Below are positions 32,821 through 43,144 of a DNA stretch of 64,000 bases, piece by piece. Source of the stretch: Caenorhabditis remanei. Lineage: Eukaryota; Nematoda; Chromadorea; Rhabditida; Rhabditidae. The notes below the pieces were generated by a model, which saw only the letters and a list, made by a program, of their open reading frames with translations, ran no database searches and was not told the origin of the DNA. The position numbers and the translations under genes were made by a program. The stretch spans positions 11,904,001-11,968,000 of the forward strand of contig NC_071332.1 in NCBI RefSeq assembly GCF_010183535.1. The letters are read 5' to 3'. Position 1 is the stretch's first letter; each line of letters starts with the position of its first letter.

Positions 32821-33551
32821 ACGACTGATGCCCGCGAAGCTCGAGCCATCCATTTGAGTCGATGCGAGGGCGTTCCGATCGATTTCCAACCAATTTTCAG
32901 AAAATCCGTTGAAAAATCCTCGAGGAGAGCGAATCCGAGGTTGATGTGCGACGAAATCGAGTGGAATTGGGAAATTTCGCCGGGAAAATGTGCGGAATGC
33001 CGAAAAACATAGAATTTTCCGAGGAAAATTCGATTTTTCAGACAAACAGCGAATTTCGAGGAGAAAAACCCGAATTTCTCGAGTGTCCGAGTGTTTTCGG
33101 GCCTTTTCCGTCGATTTTCTAGCTGGTTTTCGCGAAAAATCGCGAGAACGCCGCCGAAAAGCGAGGGAATGATGCAAAAATCGCGACGAAATTCGCGCAA
33201 AAAGTGAGAAGGCCTAAAGCCGCATCGCGGCGCAGCGCTTCGCACTAGAGCGCAGTTGCTCTCCAAATTTAAAGGTGGGGCCTTAAATGGCGCCAAATTC
33301 AAATAAGGGAAGCGGAATTTCGCGGGAAAAAGGCAACAAAAAAGGCCGAAATTGCGAAATGCAAAGAAGTTTTCGCCGTTCTAGTTGTTTTTTCAAGGAA
33401 AAACACGAGAATAGCAGCACGTAAAAATCGAAAAATCGATTTTCTCGGACAAAATTTAGGCAAACCGACTGATTCGTCCGTGTCGAGGGGAAAAATCGAT
33501 AATTCGAAATTTTCCGGTCTAGCGGATAAAACCTGGTCTAGATGCACCAAA
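32821..33551. other. Leader next to 5' LTR with candidate primer-binding site
   Basis: In the minus-strand sense, the bases after the 5' LTR (from 33551 down) read TTTGGTGCATCTAGACC. TGG within the first few bases after an LTR is the normal start of a tRNA primer-binding site, but I could not match the implied tRNA 3' end to a known worm tRNA. The rest is rich in short TTTCG/CGAAA inverted runs and shows no gene. Confidence 0.4.
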
Positions 33552-34285
33552 TGTGGCCACCCCTTCTGTCTCCAGAAGGCCGCCGGTAATGTGCCGAGTA
33601 GGGTGGGAACATGAGCCCAATTTATACTTCCAATAAGGTGGTTCAGTGGTTTTAAGGAAGCGCCCGATGTGCTGACAACTCAAGTATTTACAAGAACCAT
33701 TTATTATAGGGAAAAAGCATGTCCCGCGAGGAACTGCATTAAAAACCTATTCGGTTCTGCCTTTTACAAAACAATAGAATTTAAAGGGAAAAGGGTTATC
33801 GAGGGAATATAGTAGCTGCTCTGCAAGCGACCGATACACGTATCGGGGGCTCTCGAGGGGCTACAAGACGCTCTCTAACAACTTCTCTTACAAAACACAA
33901 TAATAACTCTCTTAGAGAGAGAACAAAAAGAACACTCTAAAAAGGAACACTGAATTATAAATGGCTTTAGGCCAAGCGAGGGGAGTCGGTCGAGTACGGT
34001 CACAGTCGTTTAGCAGGTGTGCGCGTGGCGAGACCAGCGGACGTCGGAAACAGCGTGCGCCTTTGACTGGAGAGACGCAGACACGACTAAATGGCGACAA
34101 CTTGAATTGTGGAATATTACTTCCGCCTGAAATGGGGTTAAAGGGACAGGGAAGAAGGGAGTTAATTAACAGAAAGTAAAATACGTAATAAGTATAAACT
34201 AAATTAGAATAATTTAGTAATACAAATTACATTTTAGTTTGGAGTGGGACAGGAACCTGATTCGGGGACCAGGAGACTGTCAACA
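33552..34285 (-). repeat. 5' LTR (right copy)
   Basis: 734 bp, matching the left LTR by eye. In the sense direction it starts at 34285 with TGTTGACAG and ends GGCCACA at 33552. It carries a TATA-like ATTTATAA at 33963-33956 and an AATAAA at 33705-33700, about 250 nt apart, a plausible promoter to polyadenylation spacing (R region between). Confidence 0.95.
33956..33963 (-). promoter_or_regulatory. TATA-like box in 5' LTR
   Basis: ATTTATAA on the minus strand, 323 bp into the LTR and upstream of the polyadenylation signal. It is the best core-promoter candidate for the element's genomic RNA. The same box is at 12344-12351 in the 3' LTR. Confidence 0.4.
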
Positions 34286-34290
34286 ATTTA
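34286..34290. repeat. Target-site duplication, right copy (ATTTA)
   Basis: ATTTA directly after the right LTR, matching 11935-11939. It lies about 18 bp beyond the stop codon of the neighbouring receptor gene. Confidence 0.9.
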
Positions 34291-34307
34291 CAATGGTTTC
34301 CGTGTAC

Positions 34308-35556
34308 TCAATTAACAATATGATGAGTACTATCGATTCTTGTTCTTTCTCTATCTTGAAATCCGATCTTTGAAAAAATGAATTCTCGATAAGAGCTGTT
34401 CTGAAATATTACAGTCAAAGTACATGGAATAGGTGCAGAGACAAAGATGAGATTAGCAGCTATGGTTAGATCTGAAAAATTTTTTTGATTAAACTGAAAC
34501 TGATTATGAGATCCCACTAACTTATGGTGTCTTCTTCTGGTGTTTTGTAAGCATTCCAAATTTGAATAAAAGGAGCAAGAGCGAGGAAAAGAAATAATAT
34601 AACATTCTGAAACACAACTATGGGAACAAGGACTTGCCAATAACTCTACCTGAATTAACGTGTCTTTCATAGCTTTTCGATGGTATTTCAGAATATGAGA
34701 ACTCAAAGTCTTGCATTGTTGTTGAATTTCATAAAGAATAATTTGGTTTAGAATTAAGTAGAGCTAGATTAATAATGGTCCATTATGAAATTTCTAAATA
34801 TACTCACCGCTCCTCCTGTAGCTAGAACTATTCTAGCACAATAAATTATTCTCTGAAATTTCCAATCGTCAGTGTAAACAAAAACTCCCCGAACATTCAA
34901 AACTTTAACGCATCTTGGGTAATACTTTGAAACATAATCATGAATTTCAGAAGCTGTCGAATAGGCTGACAGCCAACAAAAGATCATTGGGACATAACAA
35001 TAAACCAATAAAATTGAAATAAACACGACATAAGTGGAAGATGAAAACTGAAATTGAAACCACTTTTATGGGGAAGGAGAGAGTGTTAAACAGGGTACTT
35101 ACACTAAACTTGCTTTCTGTACGTGCCAATGTCCGTAGCCTGAGAATCAAAATAAGGCATGAAAACGGTTGTACAAAAGAGATTGAGCCAGATGTTCTGG
35201 AAGTAAAACAAAACGAACACTGAACGGTACTCGAGAATTCTTACAACGAGAGCGAAAGAACTGAACACAGAACCCAAATACCCAATACCATATAATCCAG
35301 GAAATGGGAATAAGAAAACTAAACTGTGCAAACTTCCCCAATGGAGTTGAGATAGCCAAAGCGTGACAGTCTTTATAATGAATAATACTCGATAAGTTTT
35401 AGATTCTCTTCTTTGATTTTCGTTTATTGTGAGATAAAACAAAAACGCATGGATTACAATCGAAATTAAGTTGATAAAGTTCATAATTGATAATTGCGGA
35501 CTTCTATCGAAACGTTGAAGAACTGAGAATTCGTGGAGAATCGGTTGAAAGGCCAT
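34308..35556 (-). CDS. Seven-transmembrane chemoreceptor, Sri/Srh-like, copy 4
   Basis: The ATG at 35556 begins MAFQPILHEFSVLQRF. Exon 1 includes TM1 and the block LWLSQLHWGSLHSLVFLFPF with GLYGIGYLGSVFSSFALVV, nearly identical to copy 3. Then come LRLRTLARTESKF, a YYPRCVKVLNVRGVFVYTD exon, and a cytoplasmic/TM6 exon. The last exon has VSAPIPCTLTVIFQNSSYREF, with the stop at about 34308. The retroelement's target duplication starts 18 bp past this end, so the 3' UTR or polyadenylation site was probably displaced. The coding frame itself seems intact. Copies 3 and 4 were adjacent tandem genes before the insertion. Confidence 0.8.
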
Positions 35557-36478
35557 TTTCGAGCACGTAGAATAAAGTAGGTATGCCTTTTTCAAAGAAA
35601 GAAATGTATGTAATTCAATTTGCTAGTTTGACGTTGGAAGCCAAAAATAACGAAAACGGGACTCTAGTTTAATTTTTGAGAAAGTTTTGAACATTTGATT
35701 TCATTACAAACATTTGATTGTGAGATCTGTTGCCAGATGAACTGACTGATTTCCCAGAAACCAAGGCTGTCAGAAATCGCGGCCGGCCGCTGCTTTTTCA
35801 TGAAAATTTCAAACAGCCGCGTCTCTCTAGAGTTTCAAGGGAAAACATGACTTGATATACTTTTGACTTTTTGGTACCAATTTGACAACCAGGGTTCGAC
35901 CCCCCCCCCCACTGGTGCCGAAACTTTTTTGGGCCGACTTTTGAGATTTTCAAGAAAAAGCCGCGGCCGGCCTTGCGACAGCATTGCAGAAACTAACATT
36001 CAAAACTATTTAATCCTGCTTTCGGATCAGTTTCTGTTTGGAACTCTTCCACAGTGATGACCTGAAAAAAATAGAGGATAGTGTCATGAACAAAATCAAA
36101 TTTGCACCACTGTTCTGGTTTTGCTGTAGTGTTTGTGATTTGTGAAATGGGTTCATCTGAGAATTGTGTGGAATTCTTAACGAGAAACATATCTTTGAGA
36201 TGTATCGAAGTCATATTTTATTCAAATGTCTTTTAAAGATAACATCATCAGAAGTCATTGATCAACAAATTCAAAGATATGCATATAATTATGAAGCTGG
36301 TTCTTTCAAAAACATATTTTATATCTATAGATCACTTTAAGAACGCAAAAGAAAAGTTTGATATTCAAGAAGAAAAAGTTATGTGTAGTCTGATCAAAAA
36401 CCTTTCTGAAATCTGTTTCTATTTTACAATCTCTGTATAGACACGAGTTTTAAATGCCTAGTTTGATTCTTTAGAAGT
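35557..36478. other. Spacer with palindromic element and an unassigned minus-strand frame
   Basis: Contains the small inverted-repeat element at 35779-35972. A 73-residue minus-strand frame (36214-35993, MTSIHLKDMFLVKN) includes PEQWCKFDFVHDTILYFFQ and could be an exon of a decayed receptor, but nothing around it completes a gene. The remainder is AT-rich. Confidence 0.45.
35779..35972. mobile_element. Small inverted-repeat element (MITE-like)
   Basis: The left end (35779-35814) reads GCGGCCGGCCGCTGCTTTTT and onward. The right end (35938-35972) is its imperfect reverse complement, ending AAAAAGCCGCGGCCGGCC. Both inner arms continue into TGAAAATTTCAAA-type sequence, giving about 34 bp of terminal inverted repeat around a 120-bp centre. 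The centre has a short poly-C run near 35899. The ends carry GGCCGGCC motifs, unlike the AT-rich host DNA. No clear target duplication was found, so this could also be a fold-back repeat. Confidence 0.6.
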
Positions 36479-37785
36479 TCATCCACTAGCTGCAACTCGG
36501 TTATTGCTGTTGTCTGAAATGCTTGCATTTGAACAAAAAACTATTCTCAACTCACTTCTACTCCATCTCATTGGATTCTTCATCAACATGTTCCTGAATT
36601 CTCGATTCAAAAGGATCAACACTAACGGATCAATTGTATGAACCATACTCCATGCAACAGTGGTACACAAGAAAATCAAAACTGGATGAGTTTGTTTTGA
36701 TGAAACGATGAAGAAGAGGACTAGTTCTGCTGCAAAAACAGCTCCCTGGATCAGACATTGTTTCACAAATGTGATCTCTCGTTGCCTCTTCTTTTCACTT
36801 TCAGCCAATGCAACCGAAGTTTGCCGCTGTGATTGGAAGAATATTCTTGACATTCCTTTTCCTCTTAACTTACCGTTTCGACTGCTGTCACTTTAATCAT
36901 TATAATAGTTACAATATCAATCACTGCGATAGCTGCTACTACACTAAAATCCTTGCAGAAGTCTACATAGAATCGGATGACGTCACAATCTACAGATGTG
37001 TTCACACCAAAGTACCAGCCGAAATCAACGTATGGAAGTAGACAGTTGTCTGATAATATTTTGATTAGGGAAAAGAATTGATATTGCAGTGAAAGTCATG
37101 ATAACTTTCACTGCAGATTATATCGGCAGTAAATGAATTACTCCCACAACTTACGAGCTAAATGCATGTAGATAGATGTGAAGCAAGGAATAGCATAAGC
37201 TAGACCAATAAGAATTCGTGTGTTTCGAACACTGAAACGCAAATTCAAAATTAGATGATTCGAGAGAGCATTTTTTGTTCTACATGCTCAAACAATCACT
37301 TGCCTAAACATGTTGTTATATGCTATCGGAAATGATATGGCACAGAGTCGATTGATTGCAATGAATAAATGAGAGAAAATACAAACATCATAACAAAAAA
37401 GAAGAACGAGACCAACATGTGCAGATGCAGTTTTGAAGGAGGAGATGTCACTGAAAACGGTTTGTTTGAAGACCAAATTCAAATTCAAATTCAATTTCGA
37501 ATCTTACAGCAGAACCATCGGACAGTAAAAGCAAAGAAAAACAGCACAAAGTATAGCTTCAGCAAATGATTGTGATGCTGACAGTCGTCCGAATGAATTT
37601 TGAAGTATTTTCAAATTCGTAGCATACATGAAAACAGCCAAGTTGCCAATAAAACCGATAAGAGCGATCTACAAATAGTGATCACACATTTTTTCAGATC
37701 AGAAACTTACCACAAAAATTGCTAATGTTACAAAAGCCCTCTGAATTTGACTCGAAGCAGCAGGTTCAACAGATTCGTTCATAGT
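36479..37785 (-). CDS. Seven-transmembrane chemoreceptor, Srx class
   Basis: The ATG at about 37781 begins MNESVEPAASSQIQRAF. The next exons carry IGFIGNLAVFMYATN and SFGRLSASQSFAEAILC, the Srx hallmark. Then come LLFCYDVCIFSHLFIAINRLCAISFPIAY (Srx version of the TM3 motif), NTRILIGLAYAIPCF, NCLLPYVDFGWYFGV (extracellular loop with Cys), a TM5 exon, KQCLIQGAVFAAELVLFF and HTIDPLVLILLNREFR at TM7. The tail ends near 36479 with an optional extra intron. Introns are short and canonical. The gene looks intact. It is the only Srx member here, embedded in the Sri/Srh-like cluster. Confidence 0.85.
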
Positions 37786-38854
37786 TTCTGGAAATATGTA
37801 ATGGATCGACTTGTACGAATTCAATGTTTCGGAAAGTACACTTTTCAAGTAGAGTTGAAGTTAAACTGATGTCATTAATAACATGGTTCTTTTAATATGT
37901 CTAGTTCAGTGGACGCAATGCGACGAGGCACATCACTATGGGAGATATAAAGTGTACGGAAATTCGTTCTTCTTATCACGGAGAAAAAAAAATCAGCTGG
38001 AAAAAATGTTGTAATTCTAAATTTTATGGCTAAAAGAGAATAAAAATAAACATGCCTGATGTCACAAATTCTTGTCGAGACTGGTACGTAAAGGTTAGAA
38101 TTTGGTATTTTCATTTGTCATGATCATCGAATATAACCTGTATAATTATGACCAGGTAACCACGAGACTTTCTCGACTAACATCATAAGGTTACTCTCTG
38201 AAGTAGTAAAGATTAAGTAGAAAATGATGGAAAAGGGTGTGTGATTTCTGTTTTTTTTCAGAAGATTCTTATAGAGAATCAGAAGATCAATCCGATCTTT
38301 GGAATTGAAAAAAAAACGTTCTGAGGGATGAGAACAATAATACCCATTTCTGAAAATAATTGTTTCCAGGTGAGCTTCACTTGGAAACACGAGCTGAAAT
38401 TCGAAAGAATCATCAAAGTATTCAAATCGTTGATAACATACGTTTTCTGAATTTTCTGACAGAAGTGTTGATTTCAATCCATATTTTCATTTTCCAGATT
38501 CTGCCAGCCATCTTGTTCATAAAAAATCTGACCAGTTCTTTGATTTTTTGATAAACTTCAAATATACGTCTTCCAAAAAGTTCGTTTGCAACTCTTAAAG
38601 GCTGTGTTTTCTGCAATTTCTATTTTACTCAAACTTCATATTTTTGAGAAGTTGATATTTGTAAAATGTTTTTCTCTTCTGATCAATATTCCTTCTTCGT
38701 CAAAATAGTTTTTTTCTTCTCAGATATCAAACAAAGTCTAGATTTCCGTTCTTCTAGAAAGTGAGCGAGTGGATCAATCAAACGTACTTTCCTATTTTTT
38801 TCCAAAACTTCATATTTCTTTAATCAAAACTAATTTTCAGTGGTGAAAGAGGAA
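37786..38854. other. Spacer with a possible gene fragment on the minus strand
   Basis: A minus-strand stretch at about 38560-38125 has two adjoining protein-like pieces. One contains VCYQRFEYFDDSFEFQLVF and RNGYYCSHPSERFFFNSKD; the other contains SESNLMMLVEKVSWLPGH then NYTGYI. They faintly recall the end of a CUB fold, but no start, signal peptide or complete exon set could be found. I treat it as a relic or chance reading. Confidence 0.3.
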
Positions 38855-40132
38855 ATGAATGAAACTATAAATCCAGACTTCCGAATATACGCTACCGTAT
38901 TGTTCTCTGATCATTCACTACAATACTATGCCACTATTATTGTGAACATATTGGCAACACCTATCAGTTTCTTGAGTTTTTATTTGATTTTAAGACATTC
39001 AAAACATGAGAAAATGTCATACAAATTTTATCTTTTTGCATCGCATTTGTCATTTTACCTTGCTCAACTTCAAATGGGATTACTCGGAGGATTGGTCACT
39101 TTGAATCCATTTCCAGGGGTTTATTGTCAGGGATTATTGAGTAAATATTTCGATGCATTCACTTTAGTTGTAAGTTTTCTTTACATGATTATAGTTTTTT
39201 CTATTAAAATTATAGACGTTCTGGTGTTTTTTGCTCTGTTCTTACGCCTATTCGAGCTTCATAATGCTTCTGATTCGTCTTCAAATTGTGGCCCGAGGAG
39301 GGAAAACGTTTGATGTGAGATTTTCTTAAACTCAGAAGATTGAAACTAATTTTCAGTGTAACCAGTCTTACTACTATGTTGTCTATGGGATAATCGCATT
39401 TTTCGTTTATTTTCCAGTACCAGGTCTAATGTTTTTATCTCGTAGAACTCCAGAAGAAATGAGTGATTTCGTGAGACTTGTTGGTTCTTTATAAGTTTGA
39501 ACTTCGAAAAAAAACGTTTCATTCAGAAGTTTCCCAACAATTTACAAGTCTTGGAGCACAATGGAATCCATATTTTTACGGAGCTGGACAAGACTAGTTT
39601 TGTCAATTTTGTGATGGTTGGAACAGTCGTCGGAGCGTTTGGGGTGAGCGGGGAGGGGACTTTTCCAGGAATATGTGATATTTTAAACGAATAATCATGT
39701 TTTTCAGTATCTCGTAGGCATCTATATTTGTATATATCGAGCAACCAGAGTTCACGCTATTCAAAAAAGCAGTCGACATATCAAAGAACATCTGAGAAGT
39801 CTTTATAACATGATTATTCAGGTATCATTTGCCTGTATCCCAGTTTCCTATCAGTATATACACATTTCATTTTCCAGACCACCTTCATTGGAGCATTCAT
39901 GACAATATCCGCTCTTCTCATCCTCAAATCTTTTTTCAATGATCCATCAGTGGACTCCAGAATATCCAACACAATCGCTTATTCTTGTTTGTGTGGCGGA
40001 TCAATACCGTCACAAATCACAATGATTTCTCGGAATACTGCGTATAGAAATTTCGTGTTAAGAAGGAAAGCAGCTTATCGGAACAGTACAAGTACCCAAA
40101 ATAATCGGAGATCAACTATTGTAAAAGTTTGA
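38855..40132 (+). CDS. Seven-transmembrane chemoreceptor, Sri/Srh-like, copy 5
   Basis: The ATG at 38855 (MNETINPDFRIYATVLF) lies 15 bp after a strong acceptor TTTTCAG at 38840, suiting trans-splicing. The exons give FLSFYLILRHSKHEKMSYKF, FYLAQLQMGLLGGLVTLNPFPG, QLQIVARGGKTFD after TM3, PNNLQVLEHNGIHIFTELD and YLVGIYICIYRA. Further exons give TTFIGAFMTISALLILKSFF and GGSIPSQITMISRNTAYRNF. The stop is at 40132. It is most like copy 6 at 49257-50535 (shared LKSFFNDPS, NTIAYSCLCG), so copies 5 and 6 form their own subgroup. Splicing of the third and fourth exons is approximate. Confidence 0.8.
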
Positions 40133-40243
40133 AAAATAGAGAAATGATTCTCTTAAATTAGGTTTCAACGCTATTATATTATTTCTAATTTTACAACAAA
40201 ATATTCTGATTTATGTTTTGAATGAAAATCGAGAGAGTTCAAC

Positions 40244-43144
40244 TCAAAAAGTGCTTTTTCGAGAACTCATGCTCTTGCTCATGCTACTTCCGTTTCTCCC
40301 GACACTTTTGCTTTTCGAACTATTCAATTCCGTATTCGACTTCGACGTTTTGATTGCTCCCTGAATTTTTCCCCTCTTACGAGCTCGACGCTTCTCCAAA
40401 GATTTATCCAGTTTGCTGGAATTAGGATTAGTTTTCGATGACGAAGACATCTTGGAAGTAATCGACGACTTGGTGCTGGTCAAATTCCTGAAAAGGAGGA
40501 CGTTGTCCTTATTTCATTTTCATTCACCCACTTGCTACTATTTCCTGGTGGTGGAACTTTCACTGCGTTCGGATCTTTGAACGCTGGTCCCTTCTTATAA
40601 TTCTTCTTACTAATCTTACTCTTCACATAATCCAAACACGCACATCTACTCTTCTTCGTCTTCTTGATTGGCGTTTTCTTCGATTTCGCGTCTTTTTGTT
40701 TCTTTTTCATCTCCTTCTTCGGAACAGTCTTCTCGACTTGTATGGGTTTCGGATGCGAGTTAATCAAGTCGATGACACGAGGTGCGGTTGAAGGCTGTAA
40801 ATTGGATGCGAATGAATATCCCTCAGAGTATAAACTCACATCGAATGCTGGTCTTGCTTTCGGTTCTTTCGATTTTTTCATCTTCATATTGAAAGTCGGA
40901 CGACTCAACGGAAGTGAAGTGTGAGAATTGAACGAAGCAGGATTCACGTTGGCACCGCACCTAGAAATTATTTCACTGTCTATTGATGATTGAAGTAAAT
41001 TGTCGTACCTAGCCAAGTTCTTTCGGATGTGACCCGGTTCCAAACAAACACGTTGGTTGCTTGGTGACTCGAGCATTCTGGTGGCAAGACGAACAAGTTT
41101 ATATGGCATGTTCAGCTGGTTAAGACGTTCAGTAATGATGGTACGATCGACGGGACTCAAGAATTTAGCACGGATCTGGAATAAGAAAAAACATCTCTAA
41201 AAATTGAGAAAGTTACTGAAATGGAATGCTCGATGGAAAACACGATAACCACAGTTGCTCATACTTGTGATTCAACTAGGGAGTCTAGCTAACTATAGGC
41301 GAAGCTTATTGAAAGAAAACCTAGTTAAAGCTTAGGAGGCCTATTCGGATAGATCAGTAGTCGCGTAGCCTGACGACAGATATCAGAACTATGTAATCAC
41401 CCAAAAAGTGTTTTGTTTTTCTTATCCAAAGAACACCCTCTTATCATTTCACAATCACATTGACAACACGCGGTTTGAATCTATCTCTCAAATTGTTCAA
41501 AGAACTTTCTGCAATACCCAACAAACGGATCACATTTCTTCTTATCACTTGAACTTTTTGATCAAAAAGAGGAGGAGCTTAGGTGTAGAACCATCTTTCG
41601 GTACCTTTTTCAGTGGGTGAACAGGAATTTGATATATGCAACAGGAAATTGGAATATCAAGGTGGTTGGAGAAATTCACGTGAGGAAAACTAGAGAATGT
41701 TTAATGAAAGTATGAAAAAATAGGATTTAATTGAATCCATACCTACACGCTCAACGCTATAGCATACACTCATATACAAGCTCAACAAAAAAATTAGGAA
41801 AATAGTTTTTTTTGTAAAACTACACCATCTTCTATGTACTGAAGAAAAAACTCACACAAGACAACAAAGCAGGTGCGAATGGATTCACATGATTCTGTCC
41901 GTTCAACCACAGTAAGACGACATCGGCCACAAACATTTCATGAGTGATTGGCAGTTCACAACTCGATAAAATTTGAAACAGTTGATGGAATGGAATTTTG
42001 TGGAAATCCGGAAGAGTGACCAGTTTGTCGATTGTTTCAATTGCAAGATTTTGGAGAGATTTCTCAGTATCAGGGTTGACATGTGCCACGTCACAGATGA
42101 GCAATGCCTGGAGGAGATCTGCTTCCGAAGACTTGGCTGCTTCGACCATACACTGAAAAATGAAATTTCTGCAACTAGGAACTGGCAGATATCTCAGAAT
42201 CTTACATCCTCTAAACAAAACTTCAAATCCTTCATCTGAAAAGTATGTGCCAGCTGGACCAATTCAGCAATTGCATGATAAGTCAACGCCGATTTTATCT
42301 CTCGATTCTGAATGAAATTGACGAAAGCAATTATGGATTGATCGCTGTAAAGATGCAAGTCGGCAGTCATCATCATATTTCCAGAAGCTTGTTGTTGTTT
42401 GTAAAGTTGAGAGACTCGAACGAAATCTTCTACTGGAACATGGTAGACACTTCGGTTTCCGAGGAGACGGACCACCTGAAATGAATGCAAATATTGGAAT
42501 TAGGTTCCCCGATTATTTCTTTTCAAATATCTCGGTTTTCTGATTTTCATTATCCAAAGTTTTGCAGAAGAATAACTCATGACACTTGTTCAGATATATC
42601 AACATCATAAACAACAGAACAATTAAAAAGAGGAAACATGAGACTAAAAGCTAGAAAGACATGGGAAATCTCATTAGTCCTCCCACGACTTTTCCCGAAA
42701 CACACGTATTCTCACAAAGTGAGCAGCAGAGAACACAACTAATTAGGTCAATAATTAGAACGTTGCATGTATGCATTTTGCTCATCTTTTCCAAGAAAAT
42801 GATTTTTTTGATCTCAAGTCACGAGTATTGAGTTTCTGACATAAAATAATTCAACCAATTCTGCTCGATTTTCGAATGGTTTAATTCAAATTTCGTTTTT
42901 CTGCTTCCGAATCAGTTAAAAATAGAAACCAATGATACCTTTGCACTGTTTTGAGCATCTTTTTTCTTCTGTTGTTGTTCTTTTGTCTTCATACTAGTCT
43001 CCGACTCGGACGGTTTCAATTTTCCACCGAGTCCTGCCTTTTTCTTTTTCGACTCGCTGAAAAAATTTTTTTGGATAAAGTATCAGTCTCATTCATTGTT
43101 TTTAATGACCGTAATACTTACGAGGACATTTTTTCAGTTTCCAT
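40244..43144 (-). CDS. BTB/BACK-domain-like protein with lysine/serine-rich tail
   Basis: A spliced gene of at least six exons. The first short exon (ATG 43144 or in-frame 43129) joins a lysine-rich exon reading SESKKKKAGLGGKLKPSESE. After a long intron come VVRLLGNRSVYHVPVEDF and a block ending FQMKDLKFCLEDC, consistent with a divergent BTB fold. A BACK-like helical region follows (IETIDKLVTLPDFHKIP, FVADVVLLWLNGQNHVNPF). The next exon, SPVDRTIITERLNQLNMPY, leads into a long basic tail (KKEMKKKQKDAKSKKTPIKK). The gene ends in Ser/Lys-rich low complexity at 40244. Such proteins often serve as Cullin-3 adaptors or chromatin partners; no Kelch or MATH repeats are present. The symbol is not known. 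It is convergent with the receptor to its left. Confidence 0.75.

Larger units (their letters stand above)
11940..34285 (-). mobile_element. Giant BEL/Pao-type LTR retrotransposon, 22,346 bp
   Basis: Two 734-bp direct repeats (11940-12673 and 33552-34285) start TGTGGCC and end GTCAACA on the + strand and are flanked by ATTTA duplications. That proves a single complete insertion. Gag and Pol lie on the minus strand, so the 5' LTR is the right-hand one. Pol carries a BEL/Pao-type reverse transcriptase, and Gag has the DUF1759-like LPKFSGD block and the multi-CCHC cluster of this superfamily. The element is two to four times the usual BEL size. Extra length comes from a leader of about 15 kb upstream of gag that holds four intron-containing genes and repeats. 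RNase H and integrase were not found. GC content and the recurrent CGAGG pentamer set it apart from the AT-rich host DNA. Identical-looking LTRs imply recent mobility, presumably using another element's integrase. Confidence 0.95.

Noticed and set aside
32135..32893. 252-residue minus-strand frame plus overlapping frames
   Set aside because: They run through the ~170-bp leader repeats in several frames at once, so the openness comes from repetition and low stop density.
18122..33551. Envelope glycoprotein gene
   Set aside because: I looked for a long frame with signal peptide and membrane anchor and saw none; the accessory proteins are polar.
33912..34179. 62- and 72-residue frames in the LTRs
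   Set aside because: Same frames occur in both LTRs as simple duplicates, on opposite strands and without protein features.
11940..34285. Maverick/Polinton or a captured virus as explanation for the size
   Set aside because: No DNA polymerase B, packaging ATPase or capsid was seen, and the ends are LTRs with a 5-bp duplication and BEL Gag/RT.
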